From the NCBI RefSeq assembly GCF_027943255.1, contig NC_072892.1, positions 162,938,792 to 163,002,791 on the forward strand: 64,000 nucleotides of DNA, written 5' to 3'. The DNA comes from Anastrepha obliqua. Taxonomy: Eukaryota > Arthropoda > Insecta > Diptera > Tephritidae. Of the stretch, positions 55,801-63,526 are shown in pieces; within the stretch, counting starts at the first letter, position 1; each line of letters opens with the position of its first letter. The position numbers and the translations under genes are program-made. The notes beneath the pieces were generated by a model that worked only from the letters and a program-made list of their open reading frames with translations, was not told where the DNA came from and ran no database searches.

Positions 55801-56704
55801 GAAGCGCACAAACGCCGTATACAAAAGCTTCAGCGTATGAGGGTCGGAGAAATCGGAGCTGTGACGCCTAACAAAAGCGAGTATGGCAAATGATTTGGCA
55901 AATAATTAAATTTTTATAACTAGTAAAAGTAAGCGGCGAATCAAATATTTCAAATGCCTTTTGTTAGCATTGCCAACTTTAGAAATCCGAAGAAAAATTG
56001 CAACGGCAATATTTATATATAAGGGACATAGCGAGGAATCATATCAAATGCCACTTCCTACTGGAGCTAAATTAGTTCATACTGGAGTCTTTTAATTGTC
56101 CTACTCGTAACCTTAGACGCAGCAATGTGTTCCATTTACCTTATCACAAGACCAATTATAGTCATAATGAACCACTTACACATTGATCAGACAGTCCAAC
56201 CAATTTTGTAACAATTTAGCGAATTCTCCAACTCACGAGAGACTTTCAAGTCAAAACTTAAGCTGGAGATACACTTTTTGAATTGTGACTAATGCATTTC
56301 ACTGTATTCTATTATACATAAGCTTTAGTATTTGTTATCTATTTGAGTTGTACTTTAATTAAAGAAAGAATGAAAAATTAAATAAAAAAAGAATAAATAA
56401 AAATATTATATTTAATTTGAATTTGCTAATCAAAACTTGTCACTTGGCTCACAAGGCTTGACTTTCAGGCGTTTTTAACCATCGGATCCCTTATACTATA
56501 AAATTATTATAAATCATTGTTTATAATTCTAATCTACAAAATGGTATAAGCACCCACCACTCCGTGATTGCGGCAACGCGCACACTTCGGTGTCCGCTGG
56601 TAGCGCTCAGAGGCGGCGCGTAGAAAAAAGGCGGGCGGCAAAGCACCTAAAACCGGATGTTGAGACATTAAGTTTTGCATGTCCACGCTGCTAGGTAGGC
56701 TCAT
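36839..56704 (-). CDS. dmrt99B: DM-domain transcription factor dmrt99B (four coding exons)
   Basis: Encodes a 518-residue sequence-specific DNA-binding protein acting in the nucleus. Exons (minus strand order): 56704-56558, 47997-47896, 47277-46938, 37806-36839. The DM zinc module is complete after splicing: Cys41, Cys44, His56, Cys60 form one zinc site and His47, Cys65, Cys67, Cys70 the other, with spacing identical to Doublesex. It is followed by [22 protein letters not shown]-terminal DMA domain (about residues 371-411, [20 protein letters not shown]) separates it from Doublesex, and the [11 protein letters not shown] core separates it from dmrt93B. Between them are Gly/Pro, Ser/Pro and His/Gln-rich stretches. 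The start is the ATG at 56704 (A at -3); the same frame is open further up but has no ATG before a TAA. All junctions keep frame. In other animals DMRTA-type genes act in neural and gonad development; that role here is inferred. Confidence 0.93.
38570..39600 (+). mobile_element. Internally deleted non-LTR retrotransposon (ORF1 joined to ORF2 tail)
   Basis: From 38572 a 93-codon frame resembles an ORF1 coiled-coil segment ([17 protein letters not shown] pattern, [20 protein letters not shown]). A further frame from about 38955 reads [17 protein letters not shown] and [14 protein letters not shown], a pattern I associate with ORF1 proteins of non-LTR elements. After about 39240 it switches to an ORF2-type end, [20 protein letters not shown] with [22 protein letters not shown] and RNase H are missing. 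The orientation is antisense to dmrt99B. Confidence 0.55.
40330..41422 (+). mobile_element. Deleted DD41D-type mariner derivative with both TIRs
   Basis: The left end GAAGGGTCTTTCAAAAGTGA (40337) is matched in inverse near 41417 (GAAGGGTTTTTCAAAATACG on the minus strand). Inside are only the start of a transposase ([41 protein letters not shown]) and its very end ([15 protein letters not shown]). The catalytic domain is deleted. A second element (40810-41317) sits in the 3' untranslated part, just after the stop codon. Confidence 0.75.
40810..41317. repeat. TTAA-flanked MITE nested in the mariner derivative
   Basis: TTAA at 40810-40813 and TTAA at 41314-41317 flank inverted ends: GGGGGAACATCACTGTGA on the left and GCGGGAACACCACTGTGA (minus strand) on the right, 16 of 18 bases alike. 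TTAA duplication points to piggyBac-type mobilisation. The 500-bp interior is AT-rich without coding capacity and contains AAACGCGTTTTTCTCAAAAC, a motif also seen in the MITE at 28871. Removing it rejoins the mariner 3' end cleanly. Confidence 0.82.
41697..42187. repeat. TTAA-type MITE, second family
   Basis: The right end (minus strand) is TTAAGAAGTTAGGGGTAGCC from 42187; the left end is a diverged match, TTAT then GGGGTCAGGGATAGACAG at 41697. Internal blocks ACTTAAAAACCGCTTGGTGG and TTCAATAAAATTTATA match the copy at 28871-29440. A stretch of about 130 bp near 41820-41955 is not present in that copy. Confidence 0.68.
42600..42850 (+). pseudogene. Possible non-LTR reverse transcriptase scrap
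   Basis: Across frames this reads [20 protein letters not shown], then KHLGL and [16 protein letters not shown], reminiscent of the VKYLGLxLDxKLxW segment after the RT palm. It is short, frameshifted and lacks any catalytic motif, so the call is tentative. Confidence 0.35.
43447..43580. repeat. Nested hairpin structure
   Basis: Perfect inverted pairs share one centre: ATTTCCACCT (43520-43529) with AGGTGGAAAT (43545-43554), and AGAACTCCT (43457-43465) with AGGAGTTCT (43567-43575). The opening GCATAGGGCGTCAA also occurs at 25083, so part of this is a dispersed repeat. Confidence 0.55.
44520..44970. repeat. Inverted-repeat (MITE-like) segment
   Basis: GGGTATCAAATGAAAG near 44577 faces GGTTATCAAATGAAAA on the minus strand near 44955. 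The spacing of about 380 bp and the AT-rich, non-coding interior fit a MITE. Ends and target duplication were not resolved. Confidence 0.4.
45408..45492 (-). repeat. tRNA-derived SINE head
   Basis: On the minus strand GCGGCCTCGGTAGTCTAGCG starts at 45492, with an A-box-like TAGTCTAGCG and a perfect B box GGTTCGAATCC with a complementary T stem (TGTGGG/CCCACG). The acceptor stem does not close and a long AT-rich body follows, so this is a SINE head rather than a functional tRNA gene. The loop residues around TGCCA resemble a glycine tRNA anticodon arm, which is suggestive only. Confidence 0.62.
46564..46582. repeat. (CA)n microsatellite
   Basis: About nine CA units within intron 3, some 360 bp from the donor site of exon 3. 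Confidence 0.92.
46938..47277 (-). CDS. dmrt99B: dmrt99B coding exon 3
   Basis: Starts [20 protein letters not shown] after a CTACTTCAG acceptor and ends at VESP plus one base, with a GTGAGT donor at 46937. It holds the end of the DM recognition tail, a run of seven glycines, a QHSPPPP stretch and a Ser-rich low-complexity linker. Length 340 bases; the split glycine codon is completed by exon 4. Confidence 0.92.
47278..47895 (-). other. dmrt99B: dmrt99B intron 2
   Basis: A 618-bp intron, by far the shortest of the three, with GTACGC donor and CTACTTCAG acceptor, in phase 0. AT-rich, with no mobile-element relic recognised. Confidence 0.88.
47896..47997 (-). CDS. dmrt99B: dmrt99B coding exon 2 (second half of DM domain)
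   Basis: 34 codons, [20 protein letters not shown] then [14 protein letters not shown], flanked by a CCTCCCACAG acceptor and a GTACGC donor. Both boundaries fall between codons. It supplies His56, Cys60, Cys65, Cys67 and Cys70 of the zinc sites and the start of the recognition helix. The frame is too short to stand out without the domain match. Confidence 0.93.
48450..48610 (+). repeat. Solo left end of a DD41D-type mariner
   Basis: AAGGTGGCGCAAAATTAATC followed by ACCCC and TTTATAATTT resembles the left end of the mariner at 15454 (AGGTGGCGCTAAAGTAATCC). The same sequence with its following 150 bases recurs at 52625. No transposase frame follows. Confidence 0.65.
48890..49480 (-). pseudogene. 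DD34D mariner transposase C-terminal fragment
   Basis: The minus strand reads [20 protein letters not shown] (second catalytic Asp), [20 protein letters not shown] (third block, with the catalytic Asp apparently lost to a frameshift), then [17 protein letters not shown] and [20 protein letters not shown] at the C terminus. A TIR-like ACCAGAAAGTACCGGGAATG lies at about 48850. The family appears to be the one also seen at 2050-2596. The N-terminal half is not recognisable. Confidence 0.8.
49985..50165 (-). repeat. SINE remnant
   Basis: Plus-strand order ATGAGGAGCTTTTCATGGCA, AAAAACCTTTTTCTATCATT and TTGGTGTTTCGTGCCCGGGG parallels the SINE at 58945-59252 (ATGAGGAGCTTTTTCATTCC, TTGGTGTTTCTCCGAGATTC). 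It is therefore a minus-strand copy, with a degraded B box near 50105. Confidence 0.62.
50240..50990. repeat. AT-rich imperfect tandem array
   Basis: The phrase TTTTATTTATTACTAATTTA or a close variant recurs about eight times over 750 bp, separated by poly-T and AATTTTAAA-like runs. Unit length varies (roughly 60-120 bp). The composition is almost entirely A/T. Confidence 0.7.
52625..52790 (+). repeat. Second solo left end of a DD41D-type mariner
   Basis: TAAGGTGGCGCAAAATTAAT at 52625, followed by TTTATAATTTG and a GAGTGCGTAAAAGTCAAATA stretch, corresponds to the repeat at 48450. No transposase follows. Confidence 0.65.
53030..53170. repeat. Single arm of the fold-back repeat
   Basis: CTGAATTTTTAGAAA, TTTTGGGTATACAATTT and GAAAAATCGCGTTGATTTTT occur in the order found (inverted) in the right arm of the palindrome at 8877-9070 and its flank to about 9140. 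Only one arm is present here. Confidence 0.55.
53317..53458. repeat. hAT-like MITE with perfect 8-bp target duplication
   Basis: A 142-bp insertion starting CAGGGCCGTAG and ending CGGGGCTG (CAGCCCCG on the minus strand). It is flanked on both sides by ACTGGCAA (53309-53316 and 53459-53466). An 8-bp duplication and CAG termini are characteristic of the hAT superfamily. It has no coding capacity. The inverted repeats are short and imperfect; the interior is rich in GGGCCC-type blocks. Confidence 0.78.
54126..54990. repeat. 118-bp tandem satellite, about seven units
   Basis: The marker GTGCATAACTCG (or a one-base variant) occurs at 54139, 54257, 54375, 54492, 54610, 54729 and 54851, giving periods of 117-122 bp. 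Each unit also has TTTATTTAGATTTGTTTGA and AAATTTTTGTCGAAAATTTG segments. Apparent minus-strand frames here are repeat artefacts. Confidence 0.93.
55480..55910 (-). pseudogene. Non-LTR reverse transcriptase C-terminal scrap
   Basis: The minus strand reads [40 protein letters not shown] and, after a frame change, [19 protein letters not shown]. The pattern LGFIRRxSxxFxDPxTLKxLYxxLVRxxLEYASxIW is typical of the connection region after the RT palm in many insect jockey/CR1-type elements. No catalytic motif remains. Confidence 0.72.
56100..56300 (+). pseudogene. Non-LTR ORF2 C-terminal scrap
   Basis: Plus-strand frames give [17 protein letters not shown] and [20 protein letters not shown], the usual end of ORF2 in the jockey/CR1-like group also seen at 55480-55910, but in the opposite orientation. 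It is short and frameshifted. Confidence 0.5.
56558..56704 (-). CDS. dmrt99B: dmrt99B coding exon 1 (start and first half of DM domain)
   Basis: 49 codons from the ATG at 56704 ([19 protein letters not shown]) to [13 protein letters not shown]. The donor is GTGGGT at 56557, a weak match to the usual GTRAGT. Read-through would add VGAYTIL and then a stop, so intron retention would cut the protein within the DM domain. The split between the two valines of HGVVSAL is also where family members place this join by alignment. Confidence 0.9.
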
Positions 56705-57420
56705 GTTTTTCCGCCGACGGCTGAGCAATTCCAAAGCGTTTGCAACGGCAATTTTTATACGAATTTCGAACTGTTTACTAACGATTTACTGCGCTTTCGA
56801 AAAACTTTTAACAAGACATTATTTTATGAAAAACTGTTTAAGCATTTCGTTCACTGTTCGCTGCACCAGTTGCAGGTTTGCGTTTGGTTTAGTTATTTAA
56901 AAAATAAAGATTTTTTTTTTGTGTTTTGAAGCCCTTTCTTTACTTCAACATTCACATTTATGTTTGCATTGTTCAGTTTCTTTGTTTTCTCTTTTGTTCT
57001 ATTAAATCACTTTGAATTTTTAATCGCTCACAAAGAACTACCCTTTACAATTCCGGTTTGTTGCATATCTCCGCGCGCTAACACCTTTTCAACGTTGTTA
57101 CACGACGGATACTCAGTTGAAACTGAATCAACTTTGCCAAGCACCGTCAAAGCCCCCAGTCATCGAGTCCATCAGCAGCCAGCCAGCTTACCAACCAACC
57201 AACCAAGCAATCGCTGAGCCTTGCAGGCAAACACTCAGTCAACCAGTCAGTCCGCCGCCGCCATTCATACACACACACACACACACACGTACGCATGCAC
57301 ACAGTTACATTTAGCCAAAGGCAATGAAATGCAACACATACAACAATTGAATGCGTGCGTGCGAGCGAGTGAGCGAGCGAGCATTTGAATGAAGCGTTCG
57401 TGCCGAGGGTTGAAACTGAA
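56705..57420 (-). promoter_or_regulatory. Presumed dmrt99B 5' flank
   Basis: The 700 bp above the start codon lie outside any recognised mobile element and contain CA, GAGC and GCGTGC repeats (57269-57385), a composition common near fly developmental promoters. A TATAAAAA motif on the minus strand lies at 56752-56759, about 48 bp above the ATG. That would give a very short leader, so a start site further upstream is just as possible. No transcript evidence is available here. Confidence 0.35.
57269..57288. repeat. (CA)n microsatellite
   Basis: About ten CA units upstream of dmrt99B. Confidence 0.92.
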
Positions 57421-57590
57421 ACCGCTTACTCCTACCCTAAATTGTGGTCTCTGAAGTTTCTTTGGTAGTTACTCTGCAACAACCACCGCAACAGTAACAG
57501 CAGCAACAACAAAGCGCAGCAGTAACAACATAAATTGAGCAATGGCAACAGCAAAAGCAAAGGCAATACGACAGAAATAGCAGCAACGTT

Positions 57591-57610
57591 GGCATGGCAT
57601 GGCATGGCAA
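57591..57610. repeat. GGCAT pentanucleotide repeat
   Basis: Four GGCAT-type units in a row (last unit GGCAA), next to CAG/CAA-rich sequence. Confidence 0.85.
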
Positions 57611-58110
57611 TTCTGCTAGCACAGCTGGCTGGCGGGCGGACGCGTAATTAAAAAAGTTTCCAAATTCGATTTTTGGGTACTGTATACAAAGTTGCTCACT
57701 CACTCGGCTGCGTCGCTGACGCCGCGCTTGCCTTGCATTTCACATATTTACATTTGCATGTAAAAATCCCGCACTATACAGTTACACTCACACATATGCA
57801 TACACATGGCTAAGTATATGAGTAGATATGTAAATGGAAGAGTGATCATTTTTAACGTTGTTGCCTCTTATTTTCGTCGACGTTGGCGTTGTGGCACCGT
57901 GCATTTTATTTGTTCACCCTACAGCCATTCGATGAGGCTATAAACTGAATAGCAATTAATTGAGATTTTTTAATATAGAATTTTCTAATTGAGAAAGCGA
58001 ATGAGAAACATACAATTTATAAGATGGAATGAAAAATATTTCCCGCGCAATTTTAAGGGGTTATATAAAGTTATAATAGAATTTTCAAAAAATCCATTTA
58101 TTTTCATTTT

Positions 58111-58480
58111 TTAGTTTTTTCTTAATGTGCATATATTTAAGAATGCACACAAAAAATTTAATATCGCTCCGGTGAATATTTTCGAAATTACACGCAAATT
58201 TGAAGAGGCGTTTCCGAGTGCTGGGCTGTTGCCGTAGACCTTCTTTTTCACGTGGCCCCAAAGAAAAAAGTCACAAGATGTTAAATCACAAAATCTCGGT
58301 GGCCAATTGTGATCACCACTTCGACAGATAACACAGTCCGGAAACTTTTCCCGTAAAAGATCAATGGTTTCATTGCTTGTGTGGCACGTAGCGCCGTCTG
58401 GTTGAAAATAAACGTTGTCCACTTCAATAAGTTCATTCAATTCCGGCCATGAAAAATCGTTAATCATCTCTCGATAGCGA
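58111..58480 (-). pseudogene. DD41D mariner transposase C-terminal half
   Basis: One 118-codon frame on the minus strand: MINDFSWPELNELIEVDNVY, FQPDGATCHTSNETIDLLRE (second catalytic Asp), WPPRFCDLTSCDFFLWGHVK (third Asp). Counting gives 41 residues between the Asp residues. The frame is open but lacks the N-terminal two thirds and the usual GGHLxxIIF end. It is closest in pattern to the element at 18-1307. Confidence 0.84.
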
Positions 58481-58944
58481 TAGATAGCACATGTTATTGG
58501 GAAACCCTTTACAAGGCCGGAGCGGCAGCGCGTTTTTCCCCAATGGTGTTTTCAAAGTCGGTGACCAACATTACTCGAAAACGGCTAAACCGATTAGTCT
58601 TAAATTTAAATACGAGCTTCTTAAATATATTTTTTAGTAATTAATCGAAGAGTTTTCTCACCGATAAATATTTTTTTATAAACAATTTAAGGCCGAAATT
58701 TTGGTCAGACATCGATTTTTTTTTTTTTGAGAAACCGCCATTTTGCACAAAAAAAATGTATTTTCCTTATTTCTTCGATTCATCACTAGGTTTAAAAATA
58801 CTTTAACGAAATCTGTTTGGTTTTTTAATTTCAGAGAATCCCGTTCAGAGATATAGTCGTCATCGCAAAACGTCTTTCGTGAGAGGAGCTCTCGGAGATC
58901 AGCTCTAGCTACTTTCCAAATAAATATTTTTACTAATATACATA

Positions 58945-59252
58945 TATATATAATTGCCGCGTACACCATTTTTGGGTTTTTGGCCGAGCTCCTCCTCCTA
59001 TTTGTGGTGTGCGTCTTGATGTTGTTCCACAAATGGAGAGGGACCTACAGTTTCAAGACGACTCCGAATGGCAGATACTTTTTATGAGGAGCTTTTTCAT
59101 TCCACAAACACACTCGGGGGTTTGCCATTGCCTGCCAAGGGCCGAAAGCTTTAAAAAAAACTTTTTCTTAATTTTTGGTGTTTCTCCGAGATTCGAACCT
59201 ACGTTCTCTCTGTGAATTCCGAATGGTAGACACGCACGGCTACGGCGGCCGC
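58945..59252 (-). repeat. tRNA-headed SINE, nearly full length
   Basis: On the minus strand it begins GCGGCCGCCGTAGCCGTGCG at 59252, has a B box GGTTCGAATCTC near 59200, then the body (GGCAGGCAATGGCAAACCCC, AAAAAGCTCCTCATAAAAAG) and a 3' end GGAGCTCGGCCAAAAACCC followed by ATATAT runs. Related fragments are at 18235, 36407 and 49985. Pol III transcription from the tRNA-like head and retroposition by a partner LINE are standard for SINEs. No target duplication was confirmed. Confidence 0.8.
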
Positions 59253-59359
59253 TTAATTTTATTGCATTCACCTGTTTTTGAGTTAGTACTAACTTTTACA
59301 TTAATCTCCTATTTCATAATATTCTAGTTCGTGAGTTATTGTGCTAAGGCTGACGCCAC

Positions 59360-59713
59360 TTTCTTCTTCTTCTTCTTCTTCTTAGCATCACAGTCCTTGG
59401 TGAACCTTTGAATCGTTCACACAAACTTGCGCCACCTGTCTCTATCTAAAGCTATATCCTTCCATCGGCGCACGTTCAGCTTTGCAAGGTCATCTTCAAC
59501 GTCTTCGATCCATCTCTTTCTGGGGCGTCCTCTTCTTCGTCTTCCAACAGGGCGCAATTCAACTGCCTTTCGAGTTGTTCTCTCCTTGGACATTCTGAAC
59601 ACATGTCTAAGCCATATTATCCTCTGAGATTTTATAAATCTTATCACAGTCTCGTTTTTTGCTAAAAGTTCCAGCTCATGATTATATCTTATTCGATAAG
59701 TACCGTCCTGCAC
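59360..59713 (-). mobile_element. RTE-type ORF2 C-terminus with (AAG)n tail
   Basis: The minus strand reads RYNHELELLAKNETVIRFIK, SQRIIWLRHVFRMSKERTTR, GRRRRGRPRKRWIEDVEDDL and KDIALDRDRWRKFV. It then passes into a run of eight CTT/AAG units at 59360-59383, which looks like its 3' tail. The GRPRKRW..DVE.DL motif is typical of RTE-type ends. The 5' part is missing. Confidence 0.8.
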
Positions 59714-60214
59714 ACCTATTGGTCCATAAATTTCTCGAAAAAGACTTTCTTTTGAAGACCATTAGCTGATTAATGCTAGTAGCTTTTTATCAAAGTTTTG
59801 TATATCCTCAACTTTTGGTCGCGAGATAATAATTATGACTTAAGCAGTTTCAAATTAGAGTAATAAGACTTATTTGCTGCTAAAACTCTGTCACTAATTG
59901 TCAATGGCATATCCTTGTTGGCTAATATTTTGATACCAAAATGCTAGCCGCTAAGACATTTCGCACGAATGAAGAGGTTATCGCTGAAACTAAGACCTAT
60001 TTTGAGGCACCACACGAGAAATGAGAGGATCCTACCCCGAGAAATCGTCTCCTAGTCTCTGTCATGGTACAAAGGTCGATTCCCAATCTTCTAGATTGCA
60101 TGAAGTGAATTCATCTTACGAATGTTTTGCCGATTCTATGACTTCGGGCCACAGAGCATATAAAGCCAAGGCTAGCGTTGTTAAAAGCCGATTCAATATC
60201 AGCTACCCGTGGTG

Positions 60215-60600
60215 TGTTTGAGAGATAGATTCTGCGTAAAATTTTTGGACCTTTGAACATTAGCAATGGCGAGTAACGAGAGCGATGGAACCATGAGCTG
60301 TATGAGCTTTACGACGACATAGACAAGCACAGCGGATAAAGATACAGCGGCTACGTTGGCCGAAGGGAATCAAACGCTCCGGCTCTGAAAGTATTCGATG
60401 CGGTACCAGCTGCTAGTAGCAGAGGAAGAGGAAGGCCTCCTCTGCGTTGGAAAGATCAGGTGGAGAAGGACTTGGCTTCACTTGCTATGTCCAACTGACA
60501 CCGGTTAACACGAGAAAGAAATGACTGACGCGCTTTGTTAAACTCGGTCAAAATCACGTAAGCGGTTATCACGCCAATAAAGAAGAGTTTATTTAAACTT
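60215..60600 (+). mobile_element. RTE-type ORF2 3' end, same family as 21540-23300
   Basis: Matching blocks include ILRKIFGPL, NHELYELYDDID, TAxVITP-type ending, and the shared nucleotide strings AATCACGTAAGCGGTTATC and CGCTACGTTGGC. Several frameshifts are present. Only the last 380 bp remain. Confidence 0.75.
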
Positions 60601-61995
60601 AGATACAAATTGTTTCTAATATATTTTGTAAATAATAACTCTGCCCGTTAAATACTACCTTACAAAATGCATCATTACAAAAACAAAAACAAGAAACCAG
60701 CACCACACAATCAGTAGGTTCTTTCCCGCTATGGGTACAGATTTCTTAGATACCTCACATTGATATTATTGATCATTTCGAAGCGGCGTGCGATTTAATC
60801 ATATTCCAAACGTGTTTATATTTTGGCGATGAAATCAACAAGGCAATTGCGGAGGTCTGTCACAATAATATTTTCTCGTTGATTTACACTGCATCCTGTC
60901 TCAGACCAGGTTCAAAAAGCAAACGCGAATAACATTGAGAAAAACGATCGAATTCTTCTTCTACTTATTATAATTTTACTATACTTAATTATAATTAATT
61001 TATTCAAAGCATAATTTAAAAGATTACCTTAACCATAAAACACACACATACATATGTATGTTAATATAAAATTGGAATATGTCAGTAGTATTTCAAGTGT
61101 GTCTGTTAAACCGAATGTAAGTCCCTAACGATTTTCTCATTTGTTTCTGTTACTCGTTGCTCTTCTTTGCTTTTGTTCGATTTCCGCGCCACTTTCAACT
61201 TGAAAATATACCAACGGTCTGCCCCAACACCAACACACAACAAGCAGCAAGCAATCTTGTTTAGCAGTATGAAGAGAGGAGCAGCAGCAGCAGCAGAAGC
61301 AGCATCTGCTGACAGCAGCAGTTGTAATAGCCAACCAAAAGCTTTGCCATTGCCTTTGCCGTGCTCTGACATTACCCGCTCTCATCAACGCAAAAGTTGT
61401 GTTTCTGTAGCTGTTTTGTTGCTGGTTCGCATGGTGGCTGTCGCAGCCTTCATTCACATACACACTGGCATGCGTGCAAGGTTTATAAAAACGTGCACTG
61501 TGTGTTTGTTTCTAAGTCAAGCAACCAATACCAACCAACGCTCTGACGGAAAACAACAATGCAATGGTACAATGTGACTGTTAAAAGTTGTTGCTACGTT
61601 TGGTGTGAGTATTGTGGACCAGCAGAGCAGCCCACAACGATACTGCTGGGCGTATTGTAGTAAGCACTCCATTGTGGAGTGAGGTAAGAGCAAATCCATT
61701 TACTACATATGATATGTTTAAGTGTGTATGTAAGTAAAAAATAAGTTTGTGCAATGGCGACTGTATTTAAAATATTGAAGTATACTGTGATTTTTTCTTA
61801 CTTTCCAGGCAATAGAATACGCAAGTCTACACATTTGAAACATATATGTACATAAATATGTATTTACTGAAATGCATAAGGCTTTGTATGCGTGTATAAG
61901 TTACTTTTTTAAGAAATTCCTTCTATAAGTGTGCACCTTTTTTTTTGGAAATGGCATGAATCAGTTGAAATCTTCATGTAAAGAAGATGCTCAGG
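60601..61995. other. Region with no supportable gene
   Basis: The 136-codon frame at 61167-61577 contains a GCAGCA run and overlaps opposite-strand frames of similar size, with no recognisable domain, so it was not called. TATGTA runs occur near 61840-61865. Confidence 0.45.
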
Positions 61996-61999
61996 ATAT

Positions 62000-62230
62000 A
62001 AAAGTCATGGTAATATTTCGAAAAAACAAAACCTATCAACATTTCTTTCCGTCGCGAATTGTATAGTCTCCCTTTCGGCTTCTGCTCCCCAAGCACACTT
62101 TTCCATACACTGCTGATTTTGTTCAAGGCTCTTAAGGTCATACCCAAATATCTTGGTCTCATCTGCAATGACTACTCGACGCATCGAGTCTCTCTCGTTG
62201 CTCTGACAGATTTTCGATCAATTCCACGGT
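62000..62230 (-). pseudogene. Possible mariner catalytic-block fragment
   Basis: Across frames the minus strand gives ENLSEQRERLDASSSHCR and VVIADETKIFGYDLKSLEQN, resembling the first catalytic block VxTGDETWVYGYDxETK of irritans-type mariners. The first Asp (DET) seems kept. No other block is present, so the call is tentative. Confidence 0.45.
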
Positions 62231-62382
62231 GCGTGTAAAAAAGTTCCCCTCGAAAAACACGTAAAAAACCAGCCAAATGAAATTTAATTACCACACCCCA
62301 TGGCCGTTTTATCATTTTTCTTTCTTTTTCTAACCTAGCCTTATTCTACTTCGGAGGAGAGCCGACCTTCTTGTGCGAAATC

Positions 62383-62580
62383 TTCAGGTCACGCGGTCCT
62401 GAGTCGTCTCTTCGCTAACTTTTCTGCATCGCATGTCATTTTCCATGGTGTTTTTCCAGTTTGTTGATGGTTTACCTGGCCCTCTTTTCGGTACCTCCAT
62501 ATGGAGCACTAGCCTCACTGTTTGAACCTCTGGCCTTCTCATTACATGACCGTACCAGTGTAAGCCCTTTCCTGGAGCTT
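62383..62580 (-). pseudogene. RTE-type ORF2 C-terminal fragment
   Basis: Minus strand: LHWYGHVMRRPEVQTVRLVL, KRGPGKPSTNWKNTMENDMR and RKVSEETTQDRVT. This is the end of an RTE-type ORF2 (WYGHVxRRxE, then a basic Gly-Pro segment, W and DM). A related piece lies just beside it in the opposite direction. Confidence 0.7.
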
Positions 62581-62589
62581 GGTATGTTA

Positions 62590-62765
62590 AACAACGTTTG
62601 GAGATCTTGGTATATATCCAGGCGTACGAAACTAAGAGTGTTTGAGTCAAATGCGCAGACTGTCATTCTGTAAGGATGTGAGACGTGGAACTCGACAATG
62701 TGCGATATACAAACTTTGCATCATCAATCGTTGTCTTCGCAGGTTTGTGCGCGTCTTCTGATCAA
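62590..62765 (+). pseudogene. RTE-type reverse transcriptase fragment, opposite orientation
   Basis: Plus strand: NNVWRSWYISRRTKLRVFES and NAQTVILYGCETWNSTMCDI. The SRRTKLRxFxSNxxxVLLYGCETW stretch is the region just before the C-terminal part found at 62383-62580, but it lies on the other strand. Confidence 0.65.
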
Positions 62766-62869
62766 ACACCATCTCCAACACTGATCTCTGGAGTATGACG
62801 AAGTAGGTTCGGTGTCCTCTTAAAATAGGCTACGGTTGGCGACGGAAAGTCTATGCGGAACCCTTTTTC

Positions 62870-63150
62870 CCAGCTTTTTCCATGCGATGAGTTTAACCTC
62901 TGATCTAACATATCGACTGTCAAATTTGGCTCAGCTTCCACGAGTTCGAGCAAGGCGTCGGAGTTAAAGACTTCAGCACGACCAGCATACGGGGCATCCT
63001 CCACGTCGCAGTTTCGCAGTTACCACTTCAGAATCTTGAAAACCACTTTTACGCAGTCCTTACACTCACGGTATCCTCTCCGTGAACAGTGTTTATTTCT
63101 GCAGCAGCAGTTGTTGTATTTTTACCACTTTTATAAAAAAATACAAAATA
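62870..63150 (-). pseudogene. Cecropia-like mariner N-terminal fragment
   Basis: The minus strand reads, across frames, VHGEDTVSVRTAxKWFSRF, VEDAPYAGRAEVFNSDALLE and LVEAEPNLTVDMLDQRLNSS. This is the DNA-binding domain of a DD34D mariner, nearest in pattern to the cecropia group. The catalytic part does not follow. Confidence 0.65.
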
Positions 63151-63526
63151 TGCCTCTTATACGCGTTCGAAGATTCCATTTTATTTTTTAACAACACGTG
63201 CTTCTATCGCGATTAAAATCACTTGTTGAATGCTCAATATATTAAAGAAAATATAAATAGTTCCGTTATATTCCGCGAATAATTTTTTGTATGCAAAAAT
63301 CGTACAGAAGTGAAATTATGGGTAAAATACGCCCGAACTTATAGACTGACCTGATAATTTATTATTTTTAATTATTTAATTTTTAATTATTTTTATTTAG
63401 TTTATGTCTTCCCTCGAGATTGTAAAGCATTTGTAAAAATTTGTTTCAAAAAACTGTCAAAGCTGTGTTTCATTCGGAATTATATATTAGATAATACCGA
63501 TATCGCAAGTTTCCACTTTCGCCTCC

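Larger units (their letters stand above)
47998..56557 (-). other. dmrt99B: dmrt99B intron 1
   Basis: An 8.6 kb phase-0 intron that splits the DM domain. It holds two mariner 5' ends, a DD34D mariner fragment, a SINE, an AT-rich array, a fold-back arm, a hAT-like MITE, a 118-bp satellite and two reverse transcriptase scraps. No additional exon was recognised. Confidence 0.88.

Noticed and set aside
56705..56734. An upstream start at 56734 for dmrt99B giving ten more residues
   Set aside because: The first codon there is TTG, not ATG. The first ATG in the frame is at 56704 and has a good context.
57437..57703. A cysteine-rich protein on the minus strand
   Set aside because: The Cys codons come from a CAGCAA/CAACAG low-complexity stretch.
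61167..61577. A 136-codon gene with a poly-Ala run
   Set aside because: No domain match; opposite-strand frames of similar length overlap, and the run comes from a GCA microsatellite.
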